Below, one piece after another: positions 32,734 to 40,701 of a stretch of 64,000 bases of DNA. The stretch is taken from NCBI GenBank assembly GCA_009785605.1, contig WQVY01000002.1, positions 1-64,000 of the forward strand. Reading direction: 5' to 3'. The notes below the pieces were generated by a model. The model worked only from the letters and a program-made list of their open reading frames with translations. It was not told the DNA's origin and did not search any database. Position 1 is the stretch's first letter. Every line of letters begins with the position of its first letter. A program made the position numbers and the translations under genes. The DNA comes from Defluviitaleaceae bacterium (lineage in GTDB: Bacteria; Bacillota; Clostridia; Lachnospirales; WQUN01).

Positions 32734-34251
32734 TCACCTCAATAATAAACGCTTTAATGACTCAGCTACACCAACTGTTTGTATGCTTTGCAAATACCCT
32801 GCTGCCTTGTGCGCAAAACCGGGAAGCTTGTTTAAGTCCGTATCCCAAAAAGCAGCATGTGCACATGTTGCACTTACTATGGCACTAAAATCACATGTTT
32901 CGCTTGTAGCTTGCTGCCATTGGGCGTTAAAAAATTCTAAAACTTCTGGGCTATCGTTGGCTTCATTGGTTTTGTAAAAGGCTATAAGCGCCGCAAAACT
33001 AAATGTCAGGACATCTGGCAAGCGGTCTTTCTTCTTGTAATAATCATAAATTGTGGGTAGCACCCTGGCCTTAAACTTTGATACCGAGTTAAGGGCAATA
33101 CTAAGCAAATAATGTTTTATATGGGGATTAGAAAAACGGTCAAACACAGATGCAGCAAAGGACATTAGATCTTCTTCATCAAGGTCAAGCGTTGGGATAA
33201 TTTCTTCATAAATGCCTTTTTTCAAATATTCGATAAACAGTGGGTCACCCATCATCTCGCCTACTGTCTCTATGCCAGCCAAACGCGCAGCAAGTACTGA
33301 CATGGTGTGGCTACCGTTAAGTATACGCACTTTGCGCATCTTGTAAGATGTGACATCACTGGTCAAAACCACGTTGAGCCCTGCATTTTTGAATGGCATG
33401 TCACTTTCAATTTCTTGTAGCACATTTACTGGAGCCTCTATTGCAAAAAAGTGGAATATTTCGCCTGTAACTAGCATGTCATCTTTATAGCCAAGCTCTG
33501 CTTCAAAAACCCCCGCTTCATCACGTGGGTAGCCGGTTACGATACGGTCAACTAGCGTGTTAGCAAAATAGTTGGCCTTGTCTACCCATGTTATAAAATC
33601 ATCAGGCAGCTTCCATTTTGATGCATAGCACAGCACAACTTCTTTGAGGGTATCGCCGCTGTTGTCTATAAGTTCGCACGGCAAGAAAATAAACCCTTTG
33701 GCCATGTCACCACCAAAGTGTTTATAACGTTCATACAAAAGCGCCGTTACCTTCCCAGGGAAGCTTGCCGGTGGCCGGTCGCATAGTTTATCGGTTTCCA
33801 GGTACGCAATACCTGCTTCTGTTGTGTTTGAAATTATATAGCGCAACTGCGGGTTTTTCATTGTTTCTACATATGTATCAAAGTCTGTATATGGGTTTAT
33901 AACACGATTTATAGACGTCACAATCTGCTTACTAGCTACAGGTTTGCCGCCTTCTAGCCCACGCAACACAACTGTATAGCAACAACCTTGTGCGTTGAGC
34001 TCATTGGCCATGCCTTGGGGTATTGGCTGCACTATGGCAATACGGCCATTAAAAAAACCCTTTATGTTAAGCTTATCTATAAATGAGTCCATAAACGCGC
34101 GCAAAAAATTGCCCTCGCCAAACTGCAAAACCTTTTCTTCTAGACCACTGACGGTATTGTTTTTATTTATATGGAAACCGATTCCCATGTTACGCAAAAA
34201 ATTAGACTCCCTTTGAAGAAAGTCGCGGTCTAGCTTGTTGTATGAACCCAT
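32734..34251 (-). CDS. uxaB: Tagaturonate reductase (altronate oxidoreductase)
   Basis: 505 residues of the mannitol-dehydrogenase-like family. KVLQFGEGNFLRAFMDSFIDKLN is the nucleotide-binding start, with TSDVTSYKMRKVRILNGSHTMSVL and the catalytic Lys region typical of UxaB. It reduces D-tagaturonate to D-altronate with NADH. About 35 residues precede the usual start; the ATG at 34251 belongs to the 80-bp repeat shared with DUF1854, so an internal ATG (MGIGFHINKNN, near 34188) is an alternative. First gene of the seven-gene uronate operon. Confidence 0.93.
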   Translation of the reverse strand: MGSYNKLDRDFLQRESNFLRNMGIGFHINKNNTVSGLEEKVLQFGEGNFLRAFMDSFIDKLNIKGFFNGRIAIVQPIPQGMANELNAQGCCYTVVLRGLEGGKPVASKQIVTSINRVINPYTDFDTYVETMKNPQLRYIISNTTEAGIAYLETDKLCDRPPASFPGKVTALLYERYKHFGGDMAKGFIFLPCELIDNSGDTLKEVVLCYASKWKLPDDFITWVDKANYFANTLVDRIVTGYPRDEAGVFEAELGYKDDMLVTGEIFHFFAIEAPVNVLQEIESDMPFKNAGLNVVLTSDVTSYKMRKVRILNGSHTMSVLAARLAGIETVGEMMGDPLFIEYLKKGIYEEIIPTLDLDEEDLMSFAASVFDRFSNPHIKHYLLSIALNSVSKFKARVLPTIYDYYKKKDRLPDVLTFSFAALIAFYKTNEANDSPEVLEFFNAQWQQATSETCDFSAIVSATCAHAAFWDTDLNKLPGFAHKAAGYLQSIQTVGVAESLKRLLLR

Positions 34252-34327
34252 AAATTAATTCATGCCTCCTTCGTCGGCGGAACAAATAGGTTGGTATGAA
34301 AATCCGCTTCGCGGATGTTTCACACTT
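34248..34327. repeat. 80-bp dispersed repeat, copy B (identical to 11163-11242)
   Basis: Identical over all 80 bp to copy A, ending in the same place, at the first base of codon 2 of the downstream gene. It contains the hairpin ATCCGC-GAA-GCGGAT, GAAGGAGGC and the uxaB start codon. Confidence 0.85.
34255..34323 (-). CDS. 22-codon leader ORF inside dispersed repeat, copy B
   Basis: The same 22-codon frame as at 11170-11238, starting GTG at 34323 and ending 3 nt before the uxaB ATG. AGGGGG lies 6 nt upstream of the GTG in sequence not shared with copy A. Two independent copies each preceded by a ribosome site make translation plausible, but it is unproven. Confidence 0.35.
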   Translation of the reverse strand: MKHPRSGFSYQPICSADEGGMN

Positions 34328-34363
34328 GGCCCCCTGTTGGTGTTTACTATAAATCTCACACTT

Positions 34364-34392
34364 AGTCTAGAATACGGTATTAGTGTTGTCAA
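34364..34392 (-). promoter_or_regulatory. Promoter of the uxaB operon with operator-like dyad
   Basis: On the minus strand TTGACA (34387-34392) and TAGACT (34364-34369) are 17 nt apart. The spacer contains AATAC-C-GTATT (34371-34381), a dyad with a CG centre like LacI-family operators, where the regulator encoded in the operon could block RNA polymerase. Confidence 0.6.
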
Positions 34393-34482
34393 GGCCTTGT
34401 TAGGCAACAACCCCCTTTCGGACTAACATTCACTTCACATACATATAATTAATACCGCAGTTAATCAAAAGAGGTGTAAACC

Positions 34483-36969
34483 ATGAAAAGTATCTTTCTA
34501 TTTTTAATTTTGCTTATTTTTGTATCAGCCTGTGGCCACAATGATGATAACATTGGCGGCCGCCTTCCTATGGTAGTGACCGAGTGGGCCAGCGATACAG
34601 ATGGTGACGTTCTTGGCTGGTTTATACAAAACAATTATACCGACAACAACAGTTATACACCTACAGAGGTTGATATTGCCCGTATCGGCGATGACTTCCC
34701 GGTACCACGCGCCATGGTTGCCAAGATGTTGTCCCTAGCTCATACCTGTCAACAAACAATAGATTCTTGGGCACGTTACCCATCCATTATTTTTACAGAT
34801 GTAAACCTCCAAAGCTGGTATTTTAAATATGTAAATGCTGCATATACCCTTAACCAGATGTCTGGTGGAGGTACAATGTTTAGGCCTTTAGACATGCTTA
34901 CCTTACACGAGGCTGGGCTACTTATGTTGTCTTTAAACCCAGGCGGCCCGGGGCTACTTGTGACAGATGAAAACCGCAACCTCCCCATTTCATATGCGCT
35001 TTGGGTAGACCTTTTTATCCACTACATAGCAAATATAGACGAGGCTGGCGTAATCGTTACCACACAAGTAGTACCAGTTGCGCATAGCACAGTAACAGAG
35101 CAAATAATCACAAATAACGGGACATTCTCATCCATGGGCATAAACATGAGTGTTTACCTGGACAGGGAAGTAGAAATTTTACACCGAGATGGTGAAATAT
35201 TAGCACTACTGGGCCAAGTCACAGCAATGCCCACATTACACAATGTTTTACTCCAGAACATAGATACCTTTGGCATCACTGCTTTTATTGGCGGTGCTGT
35301 ACGCAACTATGTATTTGACGAAGGGGTCGCACAACCTCCTGAAGGCACCATAATTGCCGATATAACTATACATGGCAACACCGTCCTATCCATAACTCCA
35401 GCAGAAACAATATTACGCGGCACATTAGAGCAGGTAGGGCCACAAAGCATCGTATTACGCGAATGGGGCGCTATACCTATACGTTCTGGGTTTGCTGTTT
35501 ATTTAGTGGCAAACGGCAATATAACAGAAAAAAACACAGCGGACTTGATTGTGGGCGCAAACATGGCTGATTTTCATCTTACAGGGGGTGCAATTGGAGC
35601 GGCAATTATTACAAGCAAGCCCACGCCAGTTAATATTCGTGTGCTCATTGGTACGTCCAACTTTGCCGGGCTAATTCACAATTATGTGTCTATCACGGCC
35701 ACCGGCCAGTTTACAGTGTGTGATGGGAAAGACGAAATAATAAAAACCCTTGCCCAAGGCGAAGCATTTCCTGTCCCAAGCGGCCTTATGGGGCATAACC
35801 GCCTTTATATCCGGCCAGTAAACCCACAAGACCGCCTTGAAATCATAGGCCTAACACGAAACCACCCTACCCCACTTTACCGAGGCGCACTAGAAATTGC
35901 CCAATATGGTGATGGTTTTATTATTGTCAACGAATTGCCCCTAGAAGAATACTTATATGCCGTTGTCCCAAGCGAAATGCCTTCATATTTTGGGCTGCAA
36001 GCAGCTAAGGTACAGGCAATAACTGCACGTACTTTTGCCGTTAACCAATTTTACGAAAACCGCTTTAGGACATTTGGCGCACATGTAGACGACTCTGTAA
36101 TCAGCCAGGTGTACAATAATATCCCCGAAAATGATATATCCAGGGAAGCAGTACGGGCCACAGCAGGGCTGGTAATGACATACAACGGCGAAATAATCCG
36201 TGCCAATTATTTTTCTACATCCGGCGGGGTTACTGCCAACGCCGGGGAAGTATGGGCTGCCGGCAGCAGCTTCCCTGCATATACACCAGCGTTTTTGACT
36301 TCGCGCTTACAATTTGACCCAAACGATATCGTAGACCCGGTACTTCGCAGCGCAACCAAGGATTTAAGCCGCGAGCAAAATGCCGCACTATTTTTTACTG
36401 CCACCAACATACCGGCATACGAACGGTACCTACCATGGTTCCGCTGGCAGGTACGTATGACTGTAGATGAGCTTACTCAAAGCATCAATGCCACCCTACC
36501 CGCTCGCCAGCAGGCCTCGCCACACATGATACACAGCTTAGATGCCACCGGCGCAACAACAGGCATGTCTACCGGCAACATAGGACAGGTAACCGCGCTA
36601 GAGGTAACACAGCGCGGCGCTGGCGGCAATGTTATGGAGCTGCTAATAACCGGTACAAACGGCCAAGTGCGCGTACAAACGGAGTTTAATATCAGAAGCA
36701 TACTATCCCCACACGCCGCCACTATCACCCGCGAAAACGGCAGCCCCGTTAGCGGCTTAAACCTTATGCCCAGCGGCTTTTTTACCATACAAAAAGAAAC
36801 CGGCACCAATGGCGCCCTAGCATCCGTGATATTTCACGGTGGTGGGCATGGCCATGGTGCCGGTATGAGCCAAAACGGCGCTAATATAATGCTAAACCAG
36901 GGGTATAGCTATCGGGATGTGCTAAAGCATTTTTATCCCGGGGTAGAAATTGATACTAATCTCAAGTAA
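34483..36969 (+). CDS. SpoIID/LytB-domain lipoprotein
   Basis: 828 residues with a lipoprotein signal peptide (FLFLILLIFVSAC, cysteine at about 17). The N-terminal 450 residues are unique to the protein; the C-terminal part (about 465-820) is the SpoIID domain: VNELPLEEYLYAVVPSEMP with the catalytic Glu, AAKVQAITARTFAV, YFSTSGGVTANAGEVW and GHGHGAGMSQNGA. SpoIID enzymes are lytic transglycosylases acting on peptidoglycan stripped of stem peptides, as in spore engulfment; non-sporulation relatives exist. The last residues (DTNLK) and the stop are encoded by the palindromic element at 36953. It is transcribed against the uronate genes on both sides, so it is probably independent of them. Confidence 0.83.
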   Translation: MKSIFLFLILLIFVSACGHNDDNIGGRLPMVVTEWASDTDGDVLGWFIQNNYTDNNSYTPTEVDIARIGDDFPVPRAMVAKMLSLAHTCQQTIDSWARYPSIIFTDVNLQSWYFKYVNAAYTLNQMSGGGTMFRPLDMLTLHEAGLLMLSLNPGGPGLLVTDENRNLPISYALWVDLFIHYIANIDEAGVIVTTQVVPVAHSTVTEQIITNNGTFSSMGINMSVYLDREVEILHRDGEILALLGQVTAMPTLHNVLLQNIDTFGITAFIGGAVRNYVFDEGVAQPPEGTIIADITIHGNTVLSITPAETILRGTLEQVGPQSIVLREWGAIPIRSGFAVYLVANGNITEKNTADLIVGANMADFHLTGGAIGAAIITSKPTPVNIRVLIGTSNFAGLIHNYVSITATGQFTVCDGKDEIIKTLAQGEAFPVPSGLMGHNRLYIRPVNPQDRLEIIGLTRNHPTPLYRGALEIAQYGDGFIIVNELPLEEYLYAVVPSEMPSYFGLQAAKVQAITARTFAVNQFYENRFRTFGAHVDDSVISQVYNNIPENDISREAVRATAGLVMTYNGEIIRANYFSTSGGVTANAGEVWAAGSSFPAYTPAFLTSRLQFDPNDIVDPVLRSATKDLSREQNAALFFTATNIPAYERYLPWFRWQVRMTVDELTQSINATLPARQQASPHMIHSLDATGATTGMSTGNIGQVTALEVTQRGAGGNVMELLITGTNGQVRVQTEFNIRSILSPHAATITRENGSPVSGLNLMPSGFFTIQKETGTNGALASVIFHGGGHGHGAGMSQNGANIMLNQGYSYRDVLKHFYPGVEIDTNLK

Positions 36970-37054
36970 AATGTAAATTTGCCCAAACGAAAAATCACTG
37001 ATACCTGATATTTTCTATTTGGGCAAATTCTCAGAATTTATTTGAGATTAGTAT
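36953..37054. mobile_element. 102-bp palindromic MITE-like element (SpoIID/kdgK junction)
   Basis: Perfect 13-bp terminal inverted repeats ATACTAATCTCAA (36953-36965) and TTGAGATTAGTAT (37042-37054) enclose an imperfect palindrome with inner arms AATTTGCCCAAA and TTTGGGCAAATT. Same length class as the elements at 48456 and 51776. It contains the stop of the SpoIID gene and lies between convergent genes, where the hairpin may terminate both. Confidence 0.65.
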
Positions 37055-37078
37055 GAGCAGTTGCGTTAACCGTAAAAA

Positions 37079-38107
37079 TTACCTCTGCACACGCCCACTA
37101 GCATCCCCACCAGAAAGTGCATTAACCTCGCTAACACTTACCAGGTTAAAATCACCTTCTATAGAGTGCTTTAAACAGCTTGCCGCAACAGCAAACTCCA
37201 GAGCATCTTGTTTGCTTTTTCCGTTCATGAACCCATAAATTAGTCCCGCACCAAAGCTATCGCCGCCGCCTACACGGTCAACAATATTGCGTATAGAATA
37301 TTTTTTAGAAAAACATGCTTCCTTACCGTCATACAACATGGCAGACCAGTCGTTGTGGTTAGCGGAGAAGGATTCGCGCAAAGTAATAGCTACATACTCA
37401 AGCCCAAACCTGTCTACCATCTGCTTGGCAACATCTACATAGCCGTCATGGTTTAGGTGCCCAGATGTGACATCTGTACCACTTGCTGTAATACTAAAAA
37501 CATCAGACGCATCTTCTTCATTGGCTATTACCACATCAACATATGGCATAAGCTCTGCCATGGTTGCACCGGCTTCGGCCTTTGTCCATAGGTTTTTGCG
37601 GTAATTGAGGTCACAGCTTACGGTTATGTTTTTATCTTTTGCGGTTTTTGCAGCAATTTTACATATTTCAGCTGCAGACTTAGATAATGCCGGTGTAATG
37701 CCTGTGAAATGGAACCACTCTACCCCCTCGAATATCATGTTCCAGTCAAAGTCTTCTGGCTTAGCCGTAGCTATTGCAGAACCGGCCCTGTCGTATACTA
37801 CTTTGGATGGGCGTTGATTTGCACCTTTTTCTAGGAAATAGGTACCTACCCTGTCGCCGCCGCGTACAATTTTGGAGGTATCCACACCAAAACGCGCAAG
37901 CGAGTTGACCGCTGCCTGGCCTATCTCATGCTTGGGAAGCTTAGTAACATAGGCCGCATCCAAGCCGTAGTTGGCAAGCGAAACTGCTACATTGGCTTCA
38001 CCGCCGCCATATGTTGCGCCAAACTGGGATGCTTGAATAAAGCGCTCATAGCCAATGGGGGCCAGGCGTAGCATTATTTCACCAAAAGTGATTACTTTTT
38101 TCATCAT
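37079..38107 (-). CDS. kdgK: 2-keto-3-deoxygluconate kinase
   Basis: 342 residues of the PfkB/ribokinase family. It begins KKVITFGEIMLRLAP, has GGGEANVAVSLANYG, and the ATP-site/catalytic base motif VDRVGGGDSFGAGLIYG. It phosphorylates 2-keto-3-deoxygluconate to the 6-phosphate, linking the uxa/kdu branches to the aldolase. Two adjacent ATG codons (38107, 38104) follow AAAGGAGAG; the second is better spaced. It follows kdgA by 26 nt. Confidence 0.93.
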   Translation of the reverse strand: MMKKVITFGEIMLRLAPIGYERFIQASQFGATYGGGEANVAVSLANYGLDAAYVTKLPKHEIGQAAVNSLARFGVDTSKIVRGGDRVGTYFLEKGANQRPSKVVYDRAGSAIATAKPEDFDWNMIFEGVEWFHFTGITPALSKSAAEICKIAAKTAKDKNITVSCDLNYRKNLWTKAEAGATMAELMPYVDVVIANEEDASDVFSITASGTDVTSGHLNHDGYVDVAKQMVDRFGLEYVAITLRESFSANHNDWSAMLYDGKEACFSKKYSIRNIVDRVGGGDSFGAGLIYGFMNGKSKQDALEFAVAASCLKHSIEGDFNLVSVSEVNALSGGDASGRVQR

Positions 38108-38133
38108 GACTCTCCTTTAAGATAGTATTTATG

Positions 38134-39099
38134 CTATTTTTGTATAAGATGTATCCCAAAGCCGTTAACTTCCATATCCAGGTATACGGCTTTGATATTG
38201 CCTTTTGCATCTTTCTTAATTGTATCTTCGCGGAAATTTACCCCTTGCATTTCTAGCTGGTACATAGCGCGCTCTATGGAGTTTGTGCCTATGGCTATAT
38301 GTCCGTTTTCGCCGCGCCCGGGTAGTGGCGTCATTGTCTCGACTATACTCCCCGCAAACACAGAGGAGTTACCTGGCTTATATTCTACACCAAACAACTG
38401 GCAAAAAATCTTTGCCACGGCATGAGTCTGGGGTTCGTCTTTGCAATTTATCCCCACATGGGCCAGGGTGTAGCCCAGCATAAGATTAACTGCTTCGCGG
38501 GTAAGCTTTGTTATAGTGGCAAAATCGCCGCTTTCTATTAGCTTTGGGTCTACCATCCAACTACCACCGCATGCGATGATTTTATCAAAACTTAGATAGT
38601 CATTAAGATTTTTGGCGTTAACGCCGCCTGTTGGCATAAATGTCAAATCCCCATATGGGCCAGACATAGCCTTGATAGCCGCAATGCCACCAATATTTTC
38701 GGATGGGAAGAATTTTACTGTTTTTAGCCCAAGTTCAAGAGCCGCTTCTATATCTGTAGGAGAGCTGCAGCCCGGGTATACCGGAACGCCCTTGGCAATG
38801 CAAGCCTTCACGATGGTTGCGTTAAACCCAGGTGATACCACAAACTTAGCACCAGCTCCAACTGCCCTATCTAGTTGGTCTAAAGTCAGCACCGTGCCCG
38901 CACCTACTAGCATGTCTGGGTAGGCGCTAACAATATTGCGGATAGATTCTTCTGCTGCTGCCGTCCTAAATGTAATTTCTGCACAAGGTAGCCCACCGTC
39001 AATAAGTGCCTTTGCCAGGGATACTGCGTCCTTGGCATTTTCTAGTTTAACAACTGGGACTATGCCTGTTTTTTTGATTTTTTGGAAAATGGTTTCCAA
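38134..39099 (-). CDS. kdgA: KDPG aldolase fused to a VOC/glyoxalase-like domain
   Basis: 321 residues from TTG at 39099, chosen because AAAGGGG lies 8 nt upstream; an ATG at 39141 is in frame but poorly served. Residues 1-205 are class I KDPG/KHG aldolase: GIVPVVKLENA, catalytic Glu in AEITFRT, GAGTVLT, Schiff-base lysine in TVKFFPSE and MPTGGVN. Residues about 210-321 form a second alpha/beta domain (LAHVGINC...ENGHIAIGTNSIERAMYQLEMQGVNF...GFGIHLIQ) typical of vicinal-oxygen-chelate proteins. The aldolase splits 2-keto-3-deoxy-6-phosphogluconate to pyruvate and glyceraldehyde 3-phosphate. The role of the fused domain is unknown; similar fusions occur in Clostridia. Confidence 0.9.
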   Translation of the reverse strand: METIFQKIKKTGIVPVVKLENAKDAVSLAKALIDGGLPCAEITFRTAAAEESIRNIVSAYPDMLVGAGTVLTLDQLDRAVGAGAKFVVSPGFNATIVKACIAKGVPVYPGCSSPTDIEAALELGLKTVKFFPSENIGGIAAIKAMSGPYGDLTFMPTGGVNAKNLNDYLSFDKIIACGGSWMVDPKLIESGDFATITKLTREAVNLMLGYTLAHVGINCKDEPQTHAVAKIFCQLFGVEYKPGNSSVFAGSIVETMTPLPGRGENGHIAIGTNSIERAMYQLEMQGVNFREDTIKKDAKGNIKAVYLDMEVNGFGIHLIQK

Positions 39100-39180
39100 C
39101 GTGATTACCCCTTTCTTAGCCGAATGCAAACAATGATTCATATTTTCGCATATCGCTTCACAGTATTTGTACTGTGCATG

Positions 39181-39208
39181 ATTATATCAGTTGAAACCAT
39201 ATATACAA
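39181..39208 (-). promoter_or_regulatory. Promoter of kdgA-kdgK
   Basis: On the minus strand TTGTAT (39203-39208) and TATAAT (39181-39186) are separated by 16 nt, about 80 nt before the kdgA start. Confidence 0.55.
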
Positions 39209-39209
39209 G

Positions 39210-39226
39210 TTTGTACAAACCGGTTT
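39210..39226. promoter_or_regulatory. Overlapping operator-like palindromes between kdgA and the permease
   Basis: TTTGTACAAA (39210-39219) and AAACCGGTTT (39217-39226) are perfect 10-bp palindromes sharing three bases. The second has the AAnCGnTT-like core of LacI-family operators. They lie in the spacer of the permease promoter and just upstream of the kdgA -35 box. Confidence 0.45.
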
Positions 39227-39239
39227 TTTTCGTTAATAT
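39211..39239 (+). promoter_or_regulatory. Divergent promoter of the APC permease gene
   Basis: TTGTAC (39211-39216), 17 nt, TAATAT (39234-39239). The -35 boxes of the two divergent promoters are only 2 nt apart, so they probably compete or share control. Confidence 0.45.
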
Positions 39240-39283
39240 ACATATCACTAATACCAAAGATTTATATAAAGGATGAACACAAA

Positions 39284-40675
39284 ATGACAGAGCAAAACGT
39301 TTTAAAACGCCAACACGGGTTGTTCGTAGCAATATGTGTGGTTGTAGGCTTTATAGTCGGCACAGGGATATTTTGGCGGCCTGGTCGCGTGTTGTATGAA
39401 GCAGGCGGGCGCATGTGGGTTGGCGTTTTGGCGTGGGTAGTAGGCGGTGCTGTAATTGCTACCTGCGTGTACATGTTTGCGGTAATGGCCGCCAGGTACG
39501 AAAAAATCCATGGTATGGTAGATTATGCCGAGGCTATTGTTGGCAAGAAATACGGCTACATGGCAGGTTGGTTTTTTTGTGTGATGTATCAGAGTGCAGG
39601 ATACGCTATTATTGCGTGGATTTCTGCAAGCTTTACCGCTACATTGGCTGGGCACGAAAATGTTACCAATACGCCTTTTGTATTTTTTATTGCTACTTTC
39701 TACATGGCCATGATTTTTGCAATAAATTATCTGGCACCAAAGTTACCAATGAAGCTCAATGTTGCAACAACCATCGCAAGGCTGATACCGCTGGTTATAA
39801 TGGGTACAATAGGCGTGGTGCTTGGACTTTTTATAGACAGCGGCCAAGCAGCAACACCCATAGTCGTGCCCAACCTTGGCGAAGGTATGGCTGCGCCGTC
39901 ATTTCTTGGCGCAGTGTTTGCTACCGTATTTGCATACAATGGCTGGCAAGCCGCGGTAGCGTTTAACAGTGAAATTAATGACAGCAAGCGCAACCTGCCT
40001 ATAGCGTTATTGGCGGGTTTTTTTATTGTTATGGTCATATATGTACTGTACTTTATTGGTGTTGTTACGATGGGCGACCCTTACGAACTTATGCGCAGTA
40101 ACCAGCTAGGTACAAGAAATGCCTTTGTTAACTTATTTGGCCAGCCTGCAAGCTATGTTGTTTTAGTGTTTGTTATCATATCGGGGCTTGGTATTTTAAA
40201 CATGTGCTGTATGGGAATGAGCCGTAGCATGTACTCACTGGCGCGGCGCGGCAAGGGGCCCATCCCAAAGCGGATGGTGCAACTTGACCCAAGTACCGGT
40301 GTGCCTGTATGCAGTATGGTAACTTGTGTAGCGATATCATTTATATGGATGATGGTGATTTACGGCAACCACAACAACTGGTTTGGGACGCTGGATGGCC
40401 GGCCTTTTAGGTTTGACTTGCCTGATTTTTACAATATGATATTTTTTGTACTGTTGATTCCTATTTTTATAGGATTTGTTATACGCAACAGGAACAACCA
40501 TGAGATAGCTGTCATTAACCGCTTTGTTGTACCTTTCCTTGCGACTGGTGGTGCCGGGTTTATGATTTTTGCGTTGGTAATATCTAGCCCTGTACATGCG
40601 GTTGTATATATCGCGGCGTTTATGATACTGGGGTTGGTTGGGATGTTGTTTTGGAGAAATAGCAAGTCAATCTAA
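39284..40675 (+). CDS. APC-superfamily amino acid/metabolite permease
   Basis: About 463 residues from ATG at 39284 (AAAGGATG upstream); an upstream in-frame ATG at 39191 lies in the promoter and adds no homologous sequence. Twelve hydrophobic segments; helix 1 reads VVVGFIVGTGIFWRPGRVLYEAGG, the unwound substrate-binding helix motif GTGIF of the APC superfamily, and helix 6 has FATVFAYNGWQAA with the typical FAYxGW pattern. Members import amino acids by proton symport or exchange. It is divergent from kdgA and shares its control region, so a link to uronate growth is possible. Confidence 0.83.
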   Translation: MTEQNVLKRQHGLFVAICVVVGFIVGTGIFWRPGRVLYEAGGRMWVGVLAWVVGGAVIATCVYMFAVMAARYEKIHGMVDYAEAIVGKKYGYMAGWFFCVMYQSAGYAIIAWISASFTATLAGHENVTNTPFVFFIATFYMAMIFAINYLAPKLPMKLNVATTIARLIPLVIMGTIGVVLGLFIDSGQAATPIVVPNLGEGMAAPSFLGAVFATVFAYNGWQAAVAFNSEINDSKRNLPIALLAGFFIVMVIYVLYFIGVVTMGDPYELMRSNQLGTRNAFVNLFGQPASYVVLVFVIISGLGILNMCCMGMSRSMYSLARRGKGPIPKRMVQLDPSTGVPVCSMVTCVAISFIWMMVIYGNHNNWFGTLDGRPFRFDLPDFYNMIFFVLLIPIFIGFVIRNRNNHEIAVINRFVVPFLATGGAGFMIFALVISSPVHAVVYIAAFMILGLVGMLFWRNSKSI

Positions 40676-40701
40676 AGAATGCAACAACAAAGGATGACAA
40701 A

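Noticed and set aside
39191-39283. N-terminal extension of the APC permease.
   Set aside because: It covers the promoter and operator region and is not transporter-like.
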